Assembly (NCBI GenBank): GCA_002772115.1
Contig: PCRW01000072.1
Coordinates: forward strand, 11,164-18,470
Direction of reading: 5' to 3'
Source of the DNA: Candidatus Moranbacteria bacterium CG23_combo_of_CG06-09_8_20_14_all_35_22
GTDB lineage: Bacteria; Patescibacteriota; Minisyncoccia; Moranbacterales; UBA2206
Length of the DNA: 7,307 nucleotides
The first letter of the stretch is position 1. Each line of letters begins with the position of its first letter. The translations under genes were made by a program, and so were the position numbers. Positions 1 to 6,420 of the stretch are shown here, piece after piece. A model generated the notes under the pieces. The model was not told the DNA's origin. It did not search any database and saw only the letters and a program-made list of their open reading frames with translations.

Positions 1-942
1 ATGACTATTCAAGAAATATTGGATTTAGCCCTTAAAATAGGGATAAAAAATGATTTTCGCAGTGAAAAAGAGATAAAAGAATATCTGAAACGGCAGTATG
101 ATCTTTATGAAAAAATGCCCAAAGAGGAAAAAGAATATTTTGATAAAGAAAAATTTATCAATCCCTATTCAGATACGAGAATCCATAATAATAACGGGGT
201 AAAAAAAATTAAAAAAGTTTTAGTGGGAATTGATATTTCCATGGGTGGACTTTTTTTAGCCAAGGAATTGGGGGTGGATTTAGTGATTAATCACCATCCA
301 GTCGGGCTAGCTTTGACGGGGCTTGATGATGTGATGAATTATCAAATAGATTTTTTGGAAAAATTTGGTATTCCAGTTAATATTGCTGAAAAATTATTGC
401 ACAAAAGAATTTCCGAAGTAGCGCGCGGAATAAATCCAGTCAATCATTATGTTTCAGTGGATGCAGCCAAATTGTTAAAAATAAATTTGATGAATATTCA
501 TACCCCAGGAGATAACTGCGTGGCTATGTTTTTGACAAAACTGATAGAAAAAAATAATCCGCGTTATGTCAGTGATGTTTTAGAAATTATTATGAAAATT
601 CCGGAATATCAAGAAGCTAAAAGACAAGGAGCTGGCCCAATGCTTTTTGCGGGGACTCCCAATAATCGCGCGGGAAAAATTGTAGTTTCAGAATTTACTG
701 GTGGAACGGAAGGCGCTAAAGAAATTTATCAAGCTATGGCCAATGTTGGAATTGGCACAATAATTGCTATGCATCTTAGCGAGGATCATAAAAAAGAAGC
801 AGAAAAAGCCAATATCAATGTAGTTGTAGCAGGACATATTTCCAGTGATTCACTGGGAATGAATATAATTTTGGACGAATTAGAGAAAAAAGGACTCGAG
901 ATAATTCCATTTGCAGGATTAATTAGAGTGAAAAGAAAATAA
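1..942 (+). CDS. NIF3-like metal-binding protein (long-form NGG1p-interacting factor 3 family)
   Basis: The 313-residue protein belongs to the NIF3/YbgI family of dinuclear-metal proteins, whose biochemical role is still unsettled (metal-dependent hydrolase activity has been proposed). Visible family marks are GIDIS at 76-80, the metal-binding INHHP at 96-100, IHTPGDN at 166-172 with Asp171 as a likely ligand, the GGTEG turn at 234-238, and AGH at 277-279 followed by Asp283 where E. coli YbgI has Glu. From memory, the SDSLGMN ending of this motif is typical of the long NIF3 subfamily, so Asp283 is probably normal. About 70 residues rich in Lys and Glu precede the core and include NPYSDTRI (54-61), also a mark of the long form. 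The ATG is the first base of the window, so an upstream start cannot be excluded. The family assignment is firm; the substrate is unknown. Confidence 0.88.
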   Translation: MTIQEILDLALKIGIKNDFRSEKEIKEYLKRQYDLYEKMPKEEKEYFDKEKFINPYSDTRIHNNNGVKKIKKVLVGIDISMGGLFLAKELGVDLVINHHPVGLALTGLDDVMNYQIDFLEKFGIPVNIAEKLLHKRISEVARGINPVNHYVSVDAAKLLKINLMNIHTPGDNCVAMFLTKLIEKNNPRYVSDVLEIIMKIPEYQEAKRQGAGPMLFAGTPNNRAGKIVVSEFTGGTEGAKEIYQAMANVGIGTIIAMHLSEDHKKEAEKANINVVVAGHISSDSLGMNIILDELEKKGLEIIPFAGLIRVKRK

Positions 943-1013
943 TATAAACCGATTCGAATCAACGAATGAATGCGAATCTACAAATAATGGATTCGTGAAT
1001 TCGTAGATTCGAA

Positions 1014-1019
1014 TATAAT
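1014..1019 (+). promoter_or_regulatory. Possible -10 element for the M16 operon
   Basis: A perfect TATAAT lies 58 bases before the ATG of the M16 gene. No acceptable -35 box is found 16-18 bases upstream, where the sequence is part of the ATTCG array. If used, transcription would begin near 1026, inside the GC-rich palindrome. In AT-rich DNA this match may be chance. Confidence 0.3.
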
Positions 1020-1021
1020 CG

Positions 1022-1061
1022 CCCGCCTCGCGTCGACTTGTGTCTAGCGAGTCGAGGCGGG
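1022..1061. repeat. GC-rich 40-base palindromic element
   Basis: Arms cccgcctcg (1022-1030) and cgaggcggg (1053-1061) are perfect complements around a 22-base centre. The centre allows competing stems: tcgact (1033-1038) with agtcga (1050-1055), and ctcgc (1027-1031) with gcgag (1047-1051). The element is far richer in GC than anything else in the window and sits inside the ATTCG array like an insertion. No T-run follows on either strand, so it is not a standard Rho-independent terminator. A REP/MITE-like dispersed repeat is the best guess. Confidence 0.6.
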
Positions 1062-1077
1062 TAAATTCGCATCGGAT

Positions 1078-2367
1078 ATGAATTTCAAAAAAACTACTCT
1101 CAAAAATAATCTTCGAATAATTACTGCACCGATGCGGGAAACTCAAACGGTGACAGTGATGGCGATGATTGGCGTGGGGTCGCGATATGAGTCAGAGAAA
1201 GAAGCTGGTCTGTCTCATTTTATCGAGCATATGTTTTTTAAGGGGACAAAAAAACGGCCGACCACTTTGGCAATTTCAGAAGAGCTGGAATCAATCGGCG
1301 GAGAATTCAATGCTTTTACTTCAAAGGACAAGACAATGTATTATGCTAAAGTTGATGCCAAACATATTGGTACGGCGCTAGATGTGATTAGTGACATGTA
1401 TCTGAATTCCAAGATGGAAGAAAAAGAAATTGCCAAAGAAAAAGGCACGATTATTCAAGAGATAAATATGTATGAAGATATGCCGATGAGGAAAGTGGAT
1501 GATATTTTTGAAGGAATGTTATATGCTAAAAATAGTTTGGGACGGGAAATTGCGGGAAGCAAAAAAACCGTGAGCTCATTTAAGCAAAAAGATTTCGTGG
1601 CGTATATGAAAAAGTTTTATGTAGCTAACGACACAGTTGTGGCGGTGGCAGGAAACTTTGATGAAAAAAAAGTAATTTTGGAAATTAAAAAACTTTTTTC
1701 AAAAATGATTTCTGGAAAGAAAATAAAAATTTCTAAAGTGAAGGAAAAACAAAAAGACTCTCAAACGAAAATTAAATTTAAAAAAACTGATCAAACACAT
1801 TTGATTTTGGGCGTGCGAGCATATCGAAGAAATCACAAAGATCGTTATGCGTTGGCCTTGATGTCAATTATTCTTGGTGGAGGAATGTCTAGTCGACTTT
1901 TCATCGAAGTGCGAGAAAAAAGAGGGCTAGCTTACTATGTGCGAACCAGAATTGAAGCTTATGAAGATGTGGGCTATGTTTCAACTAGCGCCGGAGTGGA
2001 GCATAAAAATTTGGAAAAAACGATGGGAGTGATTTTGGCGGAATATAAAAAAATTTCTAAAGTAAAAGTGAGCGAAAAGGAACTTCAAAAAGCTAAGGAT
2101 TTTATCAAAGGGCGTTCTGTGATGGGCATGGAATCATCAGATGAAGTGGCAATGTTTTTTGCTGATCAAGAATTGACTGACGGAGAAATATTAACCTTAG
2201 AAGAAAAGTTTAAGCTTATTGATAAAGTAAGCATAGATGATATACTAAGAGTAGCGCAGGATGTTTTTCAAAAAAGCAGGCTTAACTTAGCCGTTATTGG
2301 ACCGCATAAGAATAGTGAGAAATTAAAAAAGGAACTAAAATTATGGAAACTCAATCAAAAAAAGTAG
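1078..2367 (+). CDS. M16-family zinc metallopeptidase (pitrilysin / processing-peptidase type)
   Basis: The 429-residue protein has both halves of a single-chain M16B peptidase. The inverted zinc motif HFIEH lies at 47-51 (ligands His47 and His51, catalytic Glu50), and Glu128 in IIQEINMYED follows with 76 intervening residues, the expected third ligand. The C-terminal half has GGGMSSRLF (267-275) and REKRGLAYYV (279-288), carrying the Arg and Tyr that contact substrate in this family, so the enzyme looks active. There is no signal peptide, so it is probably cytoplasmic. Relatives degrade peptides or remove presequences; the substrate here is unknown. The ATG at 1078 gives the normal family N-terminus (KTTLKNNLRII) but has no Shine-Dalgarno site, lying instead just after the inverted-repeat region. 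Its 3' end overlaps the AI-2E gene by 25 bases, suggesting coupled translation. Confidence 0.93.
   Translation: MNFKKTTLKNNLRIITAPMRETQTVTVMAMIGVGSRYESEKEAGLSHFIEHMFFKGTKKRPTTLAISEELESIGGEFNAFTSKDKTMYYAKVDAKHIGTALDVISDMYLNSKMEEKEIAKEKGTIIQEINMYEDMPMRKVDDIFEGMLYAKNSLGREIAGSKKTVSSFKQKDFVAYMKKFYVANDTVVAVAGNFDEKKVILEIKKLFSKMISGKKIKISKVKEKQKDSQTKIKFKKTDQTHLILGVRAYRRNHKDRYALALMSIILGGGMSSRLFIEVREKRGLAYYVRTRIEAYEDVGYVSTSAGVEHKNLEKTMGVILAEYKKISKVKVSEKELQKAKDFIKGRSVMGMESSDEVAMFFADQELTDGEILTLEEKFKLIDKVSIDDILRVAQDVFQKSRLNLAVIGPHKNSEKLKKELKLWKLNQKK
2327..2333 (+). promoter_or_regulatory. Ribosome binding site for the AI-2E gene, inside the M16 gene
   Basis: AAAAGGA ends nine bases before the ATG at 2343 and lies within the 3' end of the M16 coding region. 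It is the only convincing Shine-Dalgarno sequence before any gene in the window, and it supports the overlapping start at 2343. Confidence 0.6.
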
Positions 2368-3350
2368 AAATTTCAACGAGTATAGTGCTAAAAACTATGG
2401 TGATTCTTTTGGGTGTGTGGTTTTTGTTTTTGGTGCGAGATATTATAATTTTGGTTTTTATTGCGGTGATTATTGCGACTTCAATTGATCCCGGAGTGGA
2501 TTTTCTTCAAAGAAAAAAAATTCCGCGTTCGGCAGGAGCAATGCTCATATACACGCTTCTTTTTTCTGTGTTAACTCTGATTGTATCTTTTATGGTGCCG
2601 TCTATTGTGAGTCAGTTTAATGATTTTTCAAAAAATTCTTCGCAATATTTTGGAGATTTTGGAAATGTCATCAATTCTTCGCAAAATTCTGGCATCAATA
2701 GAATTATTCAGGGTTTTGCCAACAATATCGAAAGTAGTTTTACTAATATTTCAACAAATATTTTTTCCAAAACTCTAGGTGTGTTTTCCGGCTTGCTTTC
2801 AGTGGTAGTGGTTTTTTCTATGGCTTTTTATATGGTAATGGAAGAAAGTGGAATAAAGAAATTTATTGTTTCTATTATGCCAGAAAAAAACAAAACTTAT
2901 GCAGCTAGTCTCACCGATAGAATCGAAGGCAAAATTGGAAAATGGATGCTCGGGCAACTTTTTTTGATGTTAGTAATTTTTGTCTTGGATTTTATCGGGC
3001 TATATTTAGTTGGTGTGCCTTATCCTTTGTTACTGGCACTGTTTGCTGGAATCTTAGAAGTTGTTCCTTATGTTGGACCGATAATTTCAGCTGTTCCAGG
3101 AATAATTTTAGGATTTTTAGTTTCTCCAACTGTCGGGATGCTGGCGTTTGTGGTCTATCTCATTGCACAACAATTTGAAAGCCATGTGGTGATTCCACTC
3201 ACGATGAAAAAAGCGGTTGGACTCAATCCTGTGGTGACGATTGTGGCCATCCTGATTGGTTTTAAGTTAGCTGGAGTGCTCGGTGCAATCATTTCTGTGC
3301 CGGCGACCACCGCCCTAAGTTTAGTTGTTAATGATTTGATGGAAAAATAA
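2343..3350 (+). CDS. AI-2E family transporter-like membrane protein (PerM/YdiK type)
   Basis: The 335-residue integral membrane protein has the usual layout of the family: two hydrophobic segments near the N-terminus (about 15-47), another at 66-88, a polar stretch with many Asn and Ser (about 90-140), then hydrophobic segments at about 146-167, 203-223, 227-262 and 294-330. Diagnostic sequences are VPYPLLLALFAGILEVVPYV (225-244) with GPIISAVPG just after, and QFESHVVIPLTMKKAVGLNP (277-296) leading into the C-terminal glycine-rich segment. The family is named after TqsA, linked to autoinducer-2 export, but many members have other or unknown roles, so quorum sensing should not be assumed. The gene starts inside the M16 gene behind a Shine-Dalgarno site and ends six bases before rsmI, so it is the second gene of the operon. 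Confidence 0.9.
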   Translation: METQSKKVEISTSIVLKTMVILLGVWFLFLVRDIIILVFIAVIIATSIDPGVDFLQRKKIPRSAGAMLIYTLLFSVLTLIVSFMVPSIVSQFNDFSKNSSQYFGDFGNVINSSQNSGINRIIQGFANNIESSFTNISTNIFSKTLGVFSGLLSVVVVFSMAFYMVMEESGIKKFIVSIMPEKNKTYAASLTDRIEGKIGKWMLGQLFLMLVIFVLDFIGLYLVGVPYPLLLALFAGILEVVPYVGPIISAVPGIILGFLVSPTVGMLAFVVYLIAQQFESHVVIPLTMKKAVGLNPVVTIVAILIGFKLAGVLGAIISVPATTALSLVVNDLMEK

Positions 3351-3356
3351 ATTCTT

Positions 3357-4049
3357 ATGAACAGCGGTATATTATATATTATTGCAACTCCAATTGGAAA
3401 CCTTTCTGACATTACATTTCGTGCGGTGGAGACTTTACAAAAGGTTGATTTAATTGTGTGTGAGGATACGCGGAATTCTAAAAAACTTTTAGATCGCTAT
3501 GAAATTTCAACTCCCACGATGTCTTTTTATCAAAATTTAAAAAGTGGAGGAAGTATAAAACCTGTGCCGAAATTAAATTTAATAATCCAAGAATTGAAAA
3601 GTGGAAAAAACTTGGCGCTTATCACTGATGCTGGAACTCCTGGAATTTCTGATCCTGGAAATCAGCTGGTAGCGAGTGCTGTGGAAAATAGCATTGTAGT
3701 TGTGCCAATTCCAGGGGCGTCAACTATCGGAGCTATGATAAGTGTAGCTGGAATTGATTTGACACAATTTGTATTTTTAGGTTTTCCGTCCCACAAAAAA
3801 GGGCGAGAAACTTTTTTCAAAAAAGTTGTTGCTTTTGAAATGCCTGTGATGTATTTTGAATCTCCACATCGCGTGATCAAAAATTTGGAATTGCTAAAAA
3901 CGCTCGCACCAGAGAAAAGAATTATCCTCGGCCGAGAACTAACGAAAATGTTCGAAGAAATTGTACGAGGAAAGGTGCAAGAAGTTTTGGAATATTTTGA
4001 AAATAATCAAGATAAAGTTAGGGGAGAATTTGTAGTAATTGTTTATTAG
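3357..4049 (+). CDS. rsmI: 16S rRNA (cytidine1402-2'-O)-methyltransferase RsmI
   Basis: RsmI uses S-adenosylmethionine to 2'-O-methylate C1402 of 16S rRNA in the ribosomal decoding centre. The 230-residue protein carries the tetrapyrrole-methylase-like fold with all main family motifs: LYIIATPIGNLSDIT (6-20), CEDTR (35-39), ALITDAGTPGISDPG (87-101), PIPGAS (117-122), FLGFPS (140-145), FESPHR (167-172), GRELTKMFEE (192-201) and GEFVVIV (223-229). It stops right after the catalytic domain, whereas E. coli RsmI (about 286 residues) continues with a C-terminal extension. The usual histidine-containing 'YHEHN' region reads SFYQNLKSGG (56-65), an atypical variant. The start at 3357 gives the standard N-terminus; the nearest GGA (3341-3343) is 13 bases away, so ribosome binding is weak or reinitiation follows the AI-2E stop. 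Confidence 0.94.
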   Translation: MNSGILYIIATPIGNLSDITFRAVETLQKVDLIVCEDTRNSKKLLDRYEISTPTMSFYQNLKSGGSIKPVPKLNLIIQELKSGKNLALITDAGTPGISDPGNQLVASAVENSIVVVPIPGASTIGAMISVAGIDLTQFVFLGFPSHKKGRETFFKKVVAFEMPVMYFESPHRVIKNLELLKTLAPEKRIILGRELTKMFEEIVRGKVQEVLEYFENNQDKVRGEFVVIVY

Positions 4050-4056
4050 AAAAAAT

Positions 4057-5499
4057 ATGGCAAATAAATTTTATATTACAACTACACTGCCCTATATCAA
4101 TGCTAATCCGCATATTGGGTATGCGCGGGAAATTATCGAAGCGGATGTTTTGGCGCGATTTCATCGTTTGCTTGGTGACGAGGTGTTTTTTAATACCGGT
4201 ACAGATGAACACGGATTAAAAATTTTTCGAAAAGCCCAAGAACTAGGAATGGAAACGCAAAAATATTGCGATGAAAAAGCGCTGGAGTTTGATAGACTAA
4301 AAAGCGTGCTAAATTTGAGTTATGATAATTTTATCCGCACAAATGACGAAAATCATATTAAAGCTGTGCAAGAATTCTGGAAAATTTGCGACAAAAACGG
4401 ATATATCTATAAGAAAAATTATAAGATAAAATATTGTGTGGGCTGTGAATTAGAAAAGACTGATTCAGAGCTTGTTGATGGAAAATGTCCGGATCATCCG
4501 AATATGGAATTGGAAACCATCGAAGAAGAAAATTATTTTTTTCGCTATAGTGCTTTTCAAGAAAAGCTGACTGAATTGTATAAAAATAATTCAGCATTTG
4601 TACTTCCCGAAAAAAGATTCAATGAAGTCAAAGCTTTTCTAGAAAGAGGATTGCAAGATTTTAGTATTTCGCGACTTAAAGACAAGATGCCTTGGGGCGT
4701 GCCAGTCCCAGGTGATAATAATCAAGTTATTTATGTTTGGTTTGATGCTTTGGTAAATTACATTTCCGCGATTGGTTGGTCATCTTTCGCTAAAGCTACG
4801 AATGGTAAAACCGAAAATAAAAATAATTTTGAAAAATGGTGGCCGGCAGTTCAGCTTTGTGGGAAAGACAATCTTCGTCCCCAATCTGCGATGTGGCAAG
4901 CGATGCTAATAGCGGCAAATCTTCCACCATCTTTACAAATTTTTGTAAATGGTTTTATTACTGTGAACAGTCAAAAGATGAGTAAAAGTTTAGGCAATGT
5001 AATTTCGCCGTATGAAATGGTTTCAAAATTTGGCATTGATGGCACCCGCTATCTTCTTTTAGCTGGACCGAATTTTGGAGAAGATTTTGATATTACTTGG
5101 GAAAAACTTATTGAAAAATACAACGCTGATTTGGCGAATGGATTGGGGAATTTAGTTTCTAGAGTAACTAAGCTTGCTGAAAATTTACAATTCCAAGTGC
5201 TCAAAAAAATTTCCAATGATCAATTTTCAAATTTAATAAATAAATTAGAATTAGGGCAAGCGCTGGAATATATCTGGAAAATAATTGATGAGAATAATAA
5301 ATTTATTGGGGACAATAAACCGTGGGAACTTGTCAAAACAAATCAAGAAAAATTTGAAGAAGTAATGCAAAAACTCTTGGAAGATCTGAATTTAATTTCA
5401 GAACTTTTGGCTTCGTTTATGCCGGAAACTTCGCATAAAATTAAAAAAGCCTTAGAAACAAAAAAAATAGAGGAAGTTTTATTTCAGAGGATAAAATAA
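4057..5499 (+). CDS. metG: Methionyl-tRNA synthetase
   Basis: The enzyme charges tRNA-Met with methionine for initiation and elongation. The 480-residue class I synthetase shows HIGY at 19-22 and KMSKS at 307-311, both part of the ATP site. It has a single zinc knuckle from Cys127, Cys130, Cys144 and His147 (CVGC...CPDH), the one-zinc form known from Thermus- and Bacillus-type enzymes. YVWFDALVNYISAIGW (226-241) forms part of the methionine pocket. The motif usually read HxIGKDIxRFH is QLCGKDNLRPQS (266-277). A short insert rich in Lys and Asn follows residue 241. The protein ends after the anticodon-binding helical domain, with no C-terminal Trbp111-like OB fold. The ATG at 4057 was chosen over an in-frame TTG at 4039 because MANKFYITTTLPY is the family N-terminus and it avoids overlap with rsmI. 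Confidence 0.96.
   Translation: MANKFYITTTLPYINANPHIGYAREIIEADVLARFHRLLGDEVFFNTGTDEHGLKIFRKAQELGMETQKYCDEKALEFDRLKSVLNLSYDNFIRTNDENHIKAVQEFWKICDKNGYIYKKNYKIKYCVGCELEKTDSELVDGKCPDHPNMELETIEEENYFFRYSAFQEKLTELYKNNSAFVLPEKRFNEVKAFLERGLQDFSISRLKDKMPWGVPVPGDNNQVIYVWFDALVNYISAIGWSSFAKATNGKTENKNNFEKWWPAVQLCGKDNLRPQSAMWQAMLIAANLPPSLQIFVNGFITVNSQKMSKSLGNVISPYEMVSKFGIDGTRYLLLAGPNFGEDFDITWEKLIEKYNADLANGLGNLVSRVTKLAENLQFQVLKKISNDQFSNLINKLELGQALEYIWKIIDENNKFIGDNKPWELVKTNQEKFEEVMQKLLEDLNLISELLASFMPETSHKIKKALETKKIEEVLFQRIK
4780..4824 (+). repeat. Short insert in metG resembling a dispersed coding repeat (FAKAT peptide)
   Basis: MetRS residues 242-256 (SSFAKATNGKTENKN) sit between the conserved AIGW and FEKWWPA blocks, where homologues usually have a shorter linker. 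The first part encodes FAKAT at 4786-4800. From memory, FAKATADK-like peptides recur as unrelated inserts in candidate-phylum proteins, so this may be a decayed copy. At DNA level only a four-base inverted repeat (ttcg 4786-4789, cgaa 4799-4802) is seen. This is an inference. Confidence 0.35.
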
Positions 5500-5511
5500 A
5501 TTCTATATAAC
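5483..5511 (+). promoter_or_regulatory. Possible promoter for tatD
   Basis: TTCAGA (5483-5488, 4 of 6 matches to the -35 consensus) and TATAAC (5506-5511, 5 of 6) are separated by 17 bases at the 3' end of metG. Transcription would begin near 5518, so the leader would consist almost wholly of the 7-base array. In AT-rich DNA this remains tentative, and readthrough from metG is equally possible. Confidence 0.3.
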
Positions 5512-5512
5512 T

Positions 5513-5568
5513 TATAGCATGTAGCATAAAACATATCTTGTTTCATGCTATATGTTTCATGTTTCATG
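5513..5568 (+). repeat. Seven-base-period array ending in the tatD start codon
   Basis: Cut into heptads from 5513, the region reads tatagca, tgtagca, taaaaca, tatcttg, tttcatg, ctatatg, tttcatg, tttcatg. The last four units each end in ATG, and the final one is the tatD start. The first units resemble the reverse complement of the later ones: tatagcatg (5513-5521) pairs perfectly with catgctata (5544-5552), so the leader could fold into a hairpin. The array fills the metG-tatD gap. No Shine-Dalgarno sequence is present. Confidence 0.75.
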
Positions 5569-6393
5569 TTAATCGACACCCACGCCCATTTGAATTTCTC
5601 TGCTTACAAAAATGACGCGGAGGAAGTAATTAAAAAAACTCTCTTGGAGAGTGTTTTTGTGATTAATGTGGGGTCGCAATATTCGACCAGCGTACGGGCG
5701 GTGGAGTATGCCAAGAAATATAATGGACTATATGCAGTCATTGGAATTCATCCACTTCACCTTCAAGCGCAAAAATTTTCCTATCATGATCCAAATGAAG
5801 TTGAAGAGGTGGAAATTGAAACAGCTGGGGAAATTTTCGAAAAAGAAAAATATTTAGAGTTGGCGAAAAATCCAAAAGTGGTGGCCATTGGAGAGGTAGG
5901 ATTGGATTATCATCATTTCGAAGATGGTGATGAAATTGAGAAATTAAAAATCAAACAGAAGGAAATATTTTTGGAATTTATCAAATTAGCAAATGAAGTG
6001 GAAAAACCAATAATGATTCACTGTTGGGATGCCTATGATGATCTATATGAAATACTCAAAAAAAATCCAGTGGGAAAAACCGGCGTGATTCATAGCTTTG
6101 TGGGCAGTTTTAAGACGGCTAAGAGATTTATCGAGCTTGGCTATTTGATCGGACTTAATGGTATAGTGACTTATGGGATAAGTTATGATAAGCTTATCCA
6201 TAAAGTTGATTTGAAAGATATAGTCTTGGAAACAGACTGCCCCTATCTCACTCCCGTGCCAAAAAAAGGTGAGCGAAATGAACCAATGTATGTGAAGTAT
6301 GTGGCGCAAAAAATTGCTAATGTGAAAGAAATTTCAGTGGAAGAAGTGGAAAAAGTGACAACTGAAAACGCCAAGAATATTTTTCAAATTTAA
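5566..6393 (+). CDS. tatD: TatD-family metal-dependent hydrolase (deoxyribonuclease)
   Basis: TatD enzymes are two-metal TIM-barrel hydrolases that trim DNA and RNA 3' ends and remove damaged nucleotides. In this 275-residue protein the ligands and motifs are intact: DTHAH (4-8, His6 and His8), GIHP (60-63), GEVGLDYH (109-116, bridging Glu110), IMIHCWDA (149-156, His152), VIHSFVG (174-180, His176), LETDCPYLTP (221-230, Asp224) and RNEP (237-240). About 20-30 extra residues, mostly acidic, sit between GIHP and the Glu110 motif (about 66-97). An in-frame ATG at 5545 would add seven residues (MLYVSCF) encoded by the heptad array. The start at 5566 is preferred because the family begins MLIDTHAHL. 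The gene follows metG by 66 bases, as in Firmicutes. Its exact substrate is not predictable. Confidence 0.93.
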   Translation: MLIDTHAHLNFSAYKNDAEEVIKKTLLESVFVINVGSQYSTSVRAVEYAKKYNGLYAVIGIHPLHLQAQKFSYHDPNEVEEVEIETAGEIFEKEKYLELAKNPKVVAIGEVGLDYHHFEDGDEIEKLKIKQKEIFLEFIKLANEVEKPIMIHCWDAYDDLYEILKKNPVGKTGVIHSFVGSFKTAKRFIELGYLIGLNGIVTYGISYDKLIHKVDLKDIVLETDCPYLTPVPKKGERNEPMYVKYVAQKIANVKEISVEEVEKVTTENAKNIFQI

Positions 6394-6420
6394 TAAATAG
6401 TTAATAAAAAAGGGTTTTCT

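Larger units (their letters stand above)
949..1075 (+). repeat. ATTCG/CGAAT word array with three nested inverted repeats upstream of the M16 gene
   Basis: The word ATTCG or its complement CGAAT occurs nine times: ATTCG at 952, 991, 999, 1007 and 1065, and CGAAT at 955, 963, 973 and 1010. The copies at 991, 999 and 1007 are exactly 8 bases apart. Three inverted repeats nest here: 949-959 with 1065-1075 (10 of 11 positions pair), 973-981 with 1003-1011 (9 of 9), and 1022-1030 with 1053-1061 (9 of 9, GC-rich). Together they could form a three-way junction whose basal stem ends two bases before the ATG at 1078. Low-complexity sequence favours chance pairing, so the fold is an inference; the words and inverted repeats are directly visible. 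Confidence 0.7.

Noticed and set aside
1022..1061. The GC-rich hairpin as a Rho-independent terminator for the NIF3-like gene
   Set aside because: The strong stem is not followed by a T-run on either strand, and the 22-base centre is long for a terminator loop.
949..1075. CRISPR array
   Set aside because: The repeated words are 5-9 bases, with no 20-40-base direct repeats, no unique spacers and no cas genes nearby.
2343..3350. Naming the AI-2E protein as a quorum-sensing exporter
   Set aside because: The family name derives from one member; no autoinducer synthesis or sensing gene is present here.
4039..4056. TTG at 4039 as the metG start
   Set aside because: It would add MFIRKN before the conserved MANKFYITTTLPY and overlap rsmI by 11 bases; the ATG at 4057 fits the family better.
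5545..5565. ATG at 5545 as the tatD start
   Set aside because: It adds only array-encoded residues (MLYVSCF) before the standard MLIDTHAHL; kept as a possible minor start.
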